Shown here: in pieces, positions 26,205-33,135 of the stretch
Layout of the letters: each line of letters begins with the position of its first letter
Numbering within the stretch: position 1 is the first letter of the stretch
Assembly: GCA_017650105.1 (NCBI GenBank)
Contig: JAGCFO010000011.1
Coordinates: 19,231-83,230, forward strand
Direction: 5' to 3'
Length of the DNA stretch: 64,000 nt
DNA from: Bacteroidaceae bacterium
GTDB taxonomy: Bacteria > Bacteroidota > Bacteroidia > Bacteroidales > Bacteroidaceae
The notes under the pieces: generated by a model
Databases searched by the model: none
What the model saw: only the letters and a program-made list of their open reading frames with translations
What the model was told of the DNA's origin: nothing
Position numbers and translations under genes: made by a program

Positions 26205-26929
26205 GTATGAGAAAAGTGGCTTTTTTTGTGGAAGGTCAGACCGAAGCTGATTTTGTAAAACGCTACCTGAAAGAGATTACTAACAAACGGGGGCTGATTA
26301 CGGTTAAAGAGGGGCGTGGCGGCAAGAATGGCCCACGGGTGTTCTCCCAGACTTATCAAGAAGGCGAAGCAGGTAAGGATTATCAAATAGATATATTCGT
26401 CTCCACTGCAGACAACAGAGTAAACTCTGATATTCGAGACAATCTTTCTTCGCTTGGACGTTCCGGATTCAAGATGATTATTGGCTTGCGAGACCTCCGT
26501 GGACAGAAAAATGACCAAACAGACTACACACTTGCCGATTTACCGACGGTAGAAAAAGCCTCCCAGACCATCTTTGCTCGTTCAACGCCACCTGTAAAAC
26601 CCGTGATTGCGGTGATGGAGATAGAGACATGGTTCATGGCAGAAACCAATCACTATCAGGCCATAGACCCTGCTCTCACTGCCGATGTCATTACTTCAAA
26701 TGTAGCAGCTATAGGAGTGAACCCATATACTGATGACCTCACACAAGTGACACAGCCGGCTGAGACTCTTGACAAGATATACCAGTTGGCAGGGCAGAAC
26801 TACGGAAAGTCCGCTGCGTTACGCCAAAGGACAATTGCTGCGATAGACTATGCCAATATGTACATTAACGTACCTGCCCGCTTGGCGAAGTTTGATGAAT
26901 TCGCCAAAATTGTGGACTCAATCTTCTAA
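26201..26929 (+). CDS. DUF4276 (TOPRIM-like) protein, partner of the ATPase
   Basis: 242 residues. The N-terminus FFVEGQTEADFVKRYL is the DUF4276 hallmark and matches the acidic first motif of TOPRIM-like folds. Later acidic and nucleophilic candidates lie in IIGLRDLRG and VIAVMEIETWFMAE. Probably the effector nuclease or toxin of the pair encoded with the upstream ATPase (ATGA overlap). Confidence 0.8.
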   Translation: MSMRKVAFFVEGQTEADFVKRYLKEITNKRGLITVKEGRGGKNGPRVFSQTYQEGEAGKDYQIDIFVSTADNRVNSDIRDNLSSLGRSGFKMIIGLRDLRGQKNDQTDYTLADLPTVEKASQTIFARSTPPVKPVIAVMEIETWFMAETNHYQAIDPALTADVITSNVAAIGVNPYTDDLTQVTQPAETLDKIYQLAGQNYGKSAALRQRTIAAIDYANMYINVPARLAKFDEFAKIVDSIF

Positions 26930-26956
26930 CCTTGCAGTTTGAATCCTGAACCCTGA

Positions 26957-27034
26957 TTCATCCTGAGCATGTACATCCTGAGCATGTACATCCTGAGCTT
27001 GTCGAAGGGTCGAAGGGTCGATCGATCGAAGTAT
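26957..27034. repeat. CATCCTGAGC/GTCGAAGG repeat cluster
   Basis: Several tandem pieces of CATCCTGAGC(A/T)TGT plus GTCGAAGGGTCGAAGGGTCG. Related pieces lie inside the start of the next gene (27055-27077) and after its stop (27358-27403). This matches a well-known interspersed repeat type seen beside small GIY-YIG genes. Confidence 0.8.
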
Positions 27035-27043
27035 AAACAAGTA

Positions 27044-27346
27044 ATGAATGCCAGTACATCTCGAGCCTGTCGAGGGACTACCTATATTCTACGTTGTGCA
27101 GATAACAAGCTATATGTGGGTTCTACCACCAACATTGAGGAACGCCTAAAACGCCACAATGCCGGATATGCATCTGAGTTCACACATCTGCACAAACCTG
27201 TAGAATTGGTGTACAAAGAAGAATACGACACATACCAGGAGGCATTTAGGCGTGAACGTCAACTGAAGAAATGGAGTCTGGCAAAGAAGGAGGCACTAAT
27301 TGCTGGAGAAATTGAGCGATTAAAGGAGTTATCAAAAAAGGTTTAG
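27044..27346 (+). CDS. Small GIY-YIG domain protein
   Basis: 100 residues from the ATG at 27044; an upstream in-frame ATG lies in repeat DNA. GTTYILRCADNKLYVGST gives the TYI...YVG version of the GIY-YIG motif, followed by EERLKRHN (catalytic Arg region), then the conserved Glu in QEAFRRERQLKKW. Such single-domain proteins are predicted nucleases. It is framed on both sides by the repeat cluster, and a piece of the repeat is translated as its N-terminus (residues 4-12). Confidence 0.8.
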   Translation: MNASTSRACRGTTYILRCADNKLYVGSTTNIEERLKRHNAGYASEFTHLHKPVELVYKEEYDTYQEAFRRERQLKKWSLAKKEALIAGEIERLKELSKKV

Positions 27347-27428
27347 GAAGTTTGTGCACCCTGAGTTTATCGAAGGGGACATCCTGAGCTTGTCGAAGGA
27401 CTGAATGGTATAAAGAGTATTACGGATA

Positions 27429-27545
27429 ACCGCTCCAGGCACAGTGTCGCTATAGCACCACAGAGCCTTCCGCTAATGGAAGCGGTACAGCCCAATGCCA
27501 GTCGAGCGGGCATCCGGCTGCGGATTATAAAGTGGCACAACTGCA
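27429..27545. repeat. Structured repeat, copy A (relative of 42587-42700)
   Basis: 27462-27520 aligns without gaps to 42622-42680. Both contain AGAGCCTTCC, a variable hairpin (CCGCT/AGCGG here), CAGCCCAATGCC and GGGCATCCGGCTG. The last two fold into a two-step stem CAGCC/GGCTG and ATGCC/GGCAT. It ends about 32 nt before the GHKL gene start. Confidence 0.75.
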
Positions 27546-27576
27546 TGTTAAGAGTTTTGAATAGCTGTACTATTGT

Positions 27577-29601
27577 ATGAGTAAAATTAATATTGACAGA
27601 ATTGTTCATGACATAAAGACAAGGTCAACCAATTTGACCCCAGTTATTGAGGCCGTGTGCAATTCCATTGAGGCTATAGGTAATTCCCGTACAGATGGTA
27701 AAATTAGGATAGTACTAAAACGGGATGGTACTCAGGACATGGGACTGGAGGAAACTCCAGTAAAAGGAGATATTATAGCTATTGACATTATAGACAACGG
27801 TGAAGGCTTTACTGAGGCTAACAAAGAGTCGTTTGACACTTACCGAAGTGGTCTGAAGATGAATATTGGAGGAAAAGGTTTTGGGCGTTTCATGTTCTTG
27901 AAGTACTTTAATCATGTTTCTGTAGAGAGCGTTTATGCTGATGGCGAATCATTTTTCAAGCGGTGCTTCACATTTGGCCATGCCAATGAAATTATAGAAA
28001 ATGAAACAAATGATCCTTTAGATGGTGCAGAGCATCAAACGGGAACCACCATACATCTATCCTCTATTAAGAATAAGGATCTGGATAAAGGTGTCGATGT
28101 TATTGCAAGAAAGCTTGTTGAGCGCTTGCTGGTGTATTTTGCAACAGGCGGGCCGCATACCCCAGTCATTTCAATTGAGGAAGAAGACGGAACCGATTTA
28201 GTCATACTGAACAATTATGTTGGACCAACATCCGATATTCAGCAAATAGGTCATGACCAGCAAATAGAAGTCTCAGGAAAAGATAGAACATACCAGTTTA
28301 CAGTAAAGGTTTATAAGATATACTATTCTGCAATCACAAACAAAATCTGTCTCACTGCAAACAAAAGAGAAGTAACGGAAGCCTCTCTTCATACTTTTGT
28401 TCCTGAGTTCAAGGAAACAATGAGTGAGATTACCGAGAAAGGAGTGCAGAAGAATTTTATGGTTAAGGCCTACGTTCTGGGTGAATACTTAGATGAAAAT
28501 GTTACAACAGAACGTGATGGGTTCAATTTTGATAAAGAGAGCCCAAATGCATTCTATGAGTTATCTGAAAAGATGATTTACAAGGAAGCTTCGTCTGTTG
28601 CCAAAGAACTCTTCTCAGGTGTAATCCAAGAGAAATTCAACAGGAAGAAAGAGCAGGTTGAGCATTACGTTTTTTCGCAAGCTCCGTGGAATAAGACATT
28701 GCTCAAAGATATGGACATGGATTCTATACCTGTTGATATATCAGAATTCGATCTGGAAATGCGTTTCCAGAAGATGAAATTTGAGAAAGAGCAGAAGGCG
28801 AGAATTGCTATTAACGAGTATATGACCAAGAGCAAGGAAGAAGAGGAAGAATTTGATGTCGCTCAAATGGAAGAAGATGTTAATCACATCCTTGAATTGG
28901 TCACCGAGAGTCAGAAGAATGACCTTGCTCACTATGTGTGCCAGCGTATGAAGGTCGTTGAACTATATGATGAGTTAAGAAGAAGACTGGAAAATGGAAA
29001 GGCTCATAAAGAAAGTGAGATGCATAATCTTTTCTTCCCGATGATTAAAACAGATCGCGAAGTTGATTATGAGTCTAATAATCTTTGGCTGCTTGATGAA
29101 AGGTTCAACTTCACTCAGTTCATAGCATCGGACAAGGTCATTTCAAAAGTTGATCATAAAGAACCTGACTTGGCATTGTTCTATGAAGAGGGTAAGTTTT
29201 TCCGCAACGGAGATAATGTTATCACTTCACCCATAGTAATTGTTGAGTTTAAACGACCGAAGAGAACGAACTACCCCGATGATGAGAATCCAATTATGCA
29301 GGCGCTTCGTTATGCTCAAAAGATATTGGATGGCAAGTATGAAATGCCAGACGGATTAGAGAAAATAGATGTAGACTCGAAACGGACGCCTGTTTACGTG
29401 TATATTGTATGTGATATTGCAAAGAAGATTGAGGAGTTTGCAAAAATGACTGGCGGTTTATCAATAGCTCCTGATGGCGAAGGTTATTTTGGCTATCTTA
29501 AGGACTTCAATGCATATGTGGAGATAAAGAGCTATAAGAAAGTTATTGCAGATGCAAAGATGCGTAACCAGATATTCTTCCATAAGTTGGGTCTTGTTTA
29601 G
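27577..29601 (+). CDS. GHKL (HSP90/MORC-like) ATPase fused to a PD-(D/E)XK-like nuclease domain
   Basis: 674 residues. The GHKL ATPase fold occupies the N-terminus: N-box VIEAVCNSIEA (Asn29), DNGEGF at 73-78, and glycine motif GGKGFGRF at 98-105. The middle (about 200-500) contains transducer-like and charged helical segments. At the C-terminus, EPDLALFYEEG (Asp531) and IVIVEFKRPKR (Glu557, Lys559) give the D...E-x-K pattern of PD-(D/E)XK nucleases. GHKL ATPases clamp or remodel DNA, and a nuclease fusion suggests an ATP-gated DNA-cleaving defence enzyme (inference). I do not match it to a named defence system. Two small-nuclease-like genes follow. Confidence 0.8.
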   Translation: MSKINIDRIVHDIKTRSTNLTPVIEAVCNSIEAIGNSRTDGKIRIVLKRDGTQDMGLEETPVKGDIIAIDIIDNGEGFTEANKESFDTYRSGLKMNIGGKGFGRFMFLKYFNHVSVESVYADGESFFKRCFTFGHANEIIENETNDPLDGAEHQTGTTIHLSSIKNKDLDKGVDVIARKLVERLLVYFATGGPHTPVISIEEEDGTDLVILNNYVGPTSDIQQIGHDQQIEVSGKDRTYQFTVKVYKIYYSAITNKICLTANKREVTEASLHTFVPEFKETMSEITEKGVQKNFMVKAYVLGEYLDENVTTERDGFNFDKESPNAFYELSEKMIYKEASSVAKELFSGVIQEKFNRKKEQVEHYVFSQAPWNKTLLKDMDMDSIPVDISEFDLEMRFQKMKFEKEQKARIAINEYMTKSKEEEEEFDVAQMEEDVNHILELVTESQKNDLAHYVCQRMKVVELYDELRRRLENGKAHKESEMHNLFFPMIKTDREVDYESNNLWLLDERFNFTQFIASDKVISKVDHKEPDLALFYEEGKFFRNGDNVITSPIVIVEFKRPKRTNYPDDENPIMQALRYAQKILDGKYEMPDGLEKIDVDSKRTPVYVYIVCDIAKKIEEFAKMTGGLSIAPDGEGYFGYLKDFNAYVEIKSYKKVIADAKMRNQIFFHKLGLV

Positions 29602-29630
29602 CAACATTTGAACACCGGTGAATGTGACGT

Positions 29631-29660
29631 TTGACTTGACCATAGCGTTTACCGTATAAT
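29631..29660 (+). promoter_or_regulatory. Possible sigma70-like promoter
   Basis: TTGACT (29631-29636), an 18-nt spacer and TATAAT (29655-29660) match the enterobacterial consensus rather than the Bacteroidota one. It precedes the start codon at 29676 by only 15 nt, so the leader would be very short. May be a chance match. Confidence 0.3.
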
Positions 29661-29675
29661 GTGAGGATATAGGAT

Positions 29676-29951
29676 ATGAATTTGTATATAGTTATAATGC
29701 AATTATCTGTGGGCGCGACGTTAAGTAGCAGCCAAGAAGAATTGCGTAATATAGGCGAAGTGGCCGTTTTGATGGAGAATGCTTTTCTAATGCGAACTTC
29801 AATGAAGGCAACAGAAGTTCGTGATTATATTCGCGAGCATATCTCACCAGATCGTTGCTATGTTTCCAAGCTGAACCATGGTGCTGCATGGAATAATGTA
29901 TTAGTACCAAACTCTGTAATAAAGGAATGGTATGAGTCAATCGACTTCTAA
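29676..29951 (+). CDS. Small Cas2/SinR-like protein
   Basis: 91 residues. It begins MNLYIVIMQLS, a first beta strand like the ferredoxin-like fold of Cas2/SinR-type proteins, followed by an alternating alpha/beta pattern (MENAFLMRTSMKATEVRDYI). The catalytic first-strand Asp of active Cas2 is not evident. It overlaps the PIN_8 gene by 20 nt, so the two are translationally coupled. Tentative assignment; possibly a regulatory partner or antitoxin of the PIN protein. Confidence 0.6.
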   Translation: MNLYIVIMQLSVGATLSSSQEELRNIGEVAVLMENAFLMRTSMKATEVRDYIREHISPDRCYVSKLNHGAAWNNVLVPNSVIKEWYESIDF

Positions 29952-31419
29952 AGCAGCTTCAACTCCAGTGCAAGTAGGTGCGAACTTCACGTTCCGTACA
30001 AGATATAAGAGTATCGTAGATGCAAATACAGCACTACGCAAATATGCTGCTGGAATAGAACATCGCGATGAGTGGGTGTACGAGGAGAATAAGATGCCTA
30101 TCTTCCTCGATACCTGCGTTTTGCTTAACCTTTACGATGTTTCTGAAAAAGAACGAGTGGAGTTTATAAAGTTCATCCGTAAGAATAAAGACAGAATATA
30201 TATATCATCGCAGGTACAACGTGAGTATAATCGTCGTCGTATTTTGTCGGTCAAAGGCTTTAAAGAAAAAGTCGATAAGACAAAGAACGATATTCTATCA
30301 ACCTTGGCAAAGGTGGCGACAACCTATCAGAATGAGAAGGAAGGCGTAACCAATTTGGCGAATCGCAATTTGATAAAGTACGGAATGCCACAGGTTGAAA
30401 CTAAGTTGAGAGAACTTGAGGAATTCTTAAAGAAACCAGCCTATAATACTGAGTTGCAAGAAATGCTGAAACAGTGTTCCGATTTCATATCGCAGCATGT
30501 TGATGAGGAATGTGAGAATTGTTGGCGAAATGCAGACTTTGAGTATATAGACCCCGTTTTAGAAGTAATTATGGAGGCAAAATTGCTTCCTTCACTCAGT
30601 ACAGAAGAGCAAACCTATATAGCAGATTTGTACAAGAAGCTTCGAACTCCCTATGATGCTTTAAAGCCTACAGACAAAGAACAGGAAACCATTACCTTTC
30701 CTGGTGCAGGTGATAAAGACAAGCCTGAGGATGGCTCTATTGAAGAGTCTGTAGCTTGGGGAGATCTTTATATCTATCACGAGATGTTGCGTTTTATGAA
30801 GGAAAACAAAACAGATGTGGTATTCATGACCCGTGATGTGACCAAGAAAGACTGGATAAAGAAAGACCATCGCGCCTATGTCCATTATATTGTCAATGGA
30901 TATGAAATGACAGGTCATCTGATGTACATTTTAGATGCAGATGGTGTGGTACCGACTTTTAATACGATTGAATCTAATCAAGAAGATTCAGATGATGACG
31001 AGATAAGTGAGAAACCCGTTAAACCTGCTATTGCTGTAACAGACTCAGATTCTTCGGATAGCGAATCGAGTGATGATGATTCAAGTGATGACTTTGATGG
31101 GGACAATCCATTTACCAAATTGAGTTGGATTGACCTTTCTACTTGGAATAAAACAGCAAAGCCATTCAAGAACATCACTAAAGAGCAGTTTATTGCGGAA
31201 TTAGACAAGACGACGCGTTGGGCTACATCTTACGGAGCTGGTTATGTAGGTGAAAGTCATTTCATCTATACCATATTAAGTCAAAAGCATTACGACTATG
31301 AATCATCTCGTGCTGTATTAGAAGAGCTGATAGATGATGGCAAGGTGGATCGAAAATCGGAAACCCACGATGACCATACTTTTAACTGCTTGGTGCTAAA
31401 AGAAAAGATTGGTGATTAA
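29932..31419 (+). CDS. PIN_8-like nuclease with acidic linker
   Basis: 495 residues. PIN-type acidic residues are Asp60 (IFLDTCVLL), Glu97 (SQVQREYNRRR), Asp278 (VAWGDLYIYHE) and Asp302 (FMTRDVTKKDW). A long helical insert lies between the second and third. After the PIN domain comes an unusually acidic Ser/Asp linker (about 343-390) and a small C-terminal domain (about 395-495) that may be a winged helix. PIN proteins cut RNA, and PIN_8 proteins occur in defence islands. It is coupled to the small gene upstream. Confidence 0.78.
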   Translation: MSQSTSKAASTPVQVGANFTFRTRYKSIVDANTALRKYAAGIEHRDEWVYEENKMPIFLDTCVLLNLYDVSEKERVEFIKFIRKNKDRIYISSQVQREYNRRRILSVKGFKEKVDKTKNDILSTLAKVATTYQNEKEGVTNLANRNLIKYGMPQVETKLRELEEFLKKPAYNTELQEMLKQCSDFISQHVDEECENCWRNADFEYIDPVLEVIMEAKLLPSLSTEEQTYIADLYKKLRTPYDALKPTDKEQETITFPGAGDKDKPEDGSIEESVAWGDLYIYHEMLRFMKENKTDVVFMTRDVTKKDWIKKDHRAYVHYIVNGYEMTGHLMYILDADGVVPTFNTIESNQEDSDDDEISEKPVKPAIAVTDSDSSDSESSDDDSSDDFDGDNPFTKLSWIDLSTWNKTAKPFKNITKEQFIAELDKTTRWATSYGAGYVGESHFIYTILSQKHYDYESSRAVLEELIDDGKVDRKSETHDDHTFNCLVLKEKIGD

Positions 31420-31775
31420 ATCGTAATAGTAGCGATAATAAAATAAAAAGAAGTATCAGCGGCTTCGCTCTTACGCGCAGCTAGCTCAGCAACCGGGGCC
31501 GCAACCGGGTTATGCTTCACTAGGTTATGAGAATTGGGAGAAGAGCTTATTGTAGTACAGTAAAGTGATGAAGTGAAAGAATTATTATACGGGCGGGGGA
31601 CCCGCTGGTCTCTCAAATATTAGGTTCAATAACAGCGGGCTTGCTCGTAAAAAAATCGGTAATTATATGTCAGATAACTCATCATCTTATAAAAGAATAG
31701 CAAGAAAGCAAGATGTCTGGAACCTATTTCCTGCCATTTCATAAAGGAGAATAGGCAATCAAGAGCTTAAAGAAG
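31420..31775. other. Intergenic stretch without a supportable gene
   Basis: Contains GGCTTCGCTCTTACGCGCAG (31461-31480), a motif shared with the spacers after 35516 and 35867, and a GC-rich patch around 31488. A piece at 31711-31730 (GGAACCTATTTCCTGCCATT) loosely resembles the sequence at 19988-20007. No coding signal. Confidence 0.6.
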
Positions 31776-31899
31776 GCTCACCTTCGATGTCTGGGAGCAC
31801 GCCTACTACCTCGACTATCAGAACCGCCGTGCCGCCCACCTGCAAGCCCTCTGGCAGATCGTGAACTGGCAAGAGATAGAGCACCGCTACAACCGTTGA
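31776..31899 (+). pseudogene. Displaced sod 3' end, copy 3
   Basis: Matches codons 151-191 plus the stop of sod with only 2 differences in 124 nt. Identity starts abruptly, there is no start codon, and the segment is GC-rich within AT-rich DNA. Interpreted as the far junction of a 12-13 kb insertion into the sod 3' end. Confidence 0.93.
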
Positions 31900-32307
31900 T
31901 GATAATTACACTGCAATTTTCGTTGTATTTTCATGCATCTTTAAATTATCTAACAATATATGCTCAACTTAGATAAGTTTATCACTGATAGGGTAACGGA
32001 CTGGCGAAGCTGATTCGTAGCTGAAGTCCTAAATAAGAGTAAAGGCAGAAGCATATCATTTTTAAAAAAATCATTTAATTAAAGCGAGATATGACAAGTA
32101 ATTGACCTTAGTCGTTTCGCTAGTCGAAGAACCTGTCCCCTGCCATCTCCTATTTCTCGTTTAACTAGATATGGTGCTATTCCTGCTTTACGACAAAACA
32201 GGGTAGTAATTTAACAGATAAGAAAAAGACTAAGGACGATTGAGGGCAAAAAGATCCTGTCCTCATTCGCCTAGGATGATTGAATAATCACTGAATATAT
32301 CAGTAAA
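31900..32307. other. Gene-free stretch after the third sod end
   Basis: Carries the conserved sequence at 32097-32145 (relative of 19958-20005). No ORF or promoter with support is seen. The next gene starts at 32308. Confidence 0.6.
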
Positions 32308-33135
32308 ATGTATAAAGAAACGACAGAAGCCTTAAAGAGAATAACTATTGCCAAAGCTACGCAAGGTATGACTTATGGCAAGGCAATTTCGGATTTGTAT
32401 TTTCCGAAAGAAGAGGCAGCTCTGCTCTGCGATCATAAGGGCCAGTCGTTCTCAATCTTGATAAAGGAGTTCGGCATCGAACAGAATCAAGAATTGTTGC
32501 TGATTTCTAAAATCGTAGAAATCATTTCATATCTTCAGCGATTAGAGAATGAGAACCTCATATACATCATTCAAGAAAAGACATCAGAGGTAGAATTGTT
32601 ATACCATCAAGCAGATATAGATAGAAAAGGCTCTTTGGTTGGCCAATATATGCTCACCGATGGAACTAGGCTGAGGATAGATAGAGGCAGATATCTGATT
32701 GAGAAAGGTGACATAGTACTGCTTTCAAGCCAGCGTGAGGAATCATCCTTATATGAGGAATTGACTCACTTTCTTTACTCGCGGATATATCCAACGTCTG
32801 GCCTAAACGAGTACATTGCTGGGGGGTTTAAAAACGAAGATCAGCGACAGGCTGCTGAAGCCAATCGATTGAGTCGTAATAGCATCCGCTTGGCATGGTT
32901 TGCTGCCATTGTGAGCCCATTTGCCTCTCTGCTATTGGGTAATTACTTTGGAATCACAACAATTGAAAAGAAGCAATTTGAAAAAATAATCAGCTCTGTA
33001 TCAGCTGGTGAAAAAGTAAAAGAAGATAGTGCGATGTTTTCTGCTATCTGCCTACCAGAAAACACGATTGCTCAGACTGCGGCGAAGGATACTATTACTG
33101 AAGTAAAAGAACAAAGAACGTCAGATGGAAAATAA
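32308..33135 (+). CDS. Unknown protein with a membrane segment, partner of the PIN gene
   Basis: 275 residues. Residues 1-185 are soluble mixed alpha/beta, a hydrophobic stretch (about 194-215, LAWFAAIVSPFASLLLGNYF) can span or insert in the membrane, and the tail is polar. I recognise no family. The last 11 nt overlap the start of the PIN/coiled-coil gene, so the two are co-translated and probably act together, for instance a membrane-bound sensor with a soluble nuclease. Confidence 0.72.
   Translation: MYKETTEALKRITIAKATQGMTYGKAISDLYFPKEEAALLCDHKGQSFSILIKEFGIEQNQELLLISKIVEIISYLQRLENENLIYIIQEKTSEVELLYHQADIDRKGSLVGQYMLTDGTRLRIDRGRYLIEKGDIVLLSSQREESSLYEELTHFLYSRIYPTSGLNEYIAGGFKNEDQRQAAEANRLSRNSIRLAWFAAIVSPFASLLLGNYFGITTIEKKQFEKIISSVSAGEKVKEDSAMFSAICLPENTIAQTAAKDTITEVKEQRTSDGK

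Noticed and set aside
29676..29951. True Cas2 and a CRISPR adaptation module
   Set aside because: Only a loose fold resemblance; no Cas1, no array, and the catalytic Asp is not evident.
31488..31530. Integron attC site
   Set aside because: GTTATG-like pieces exist, but the paired RYYYAAC and GTTRRRY core sites in correct spacing are not present.
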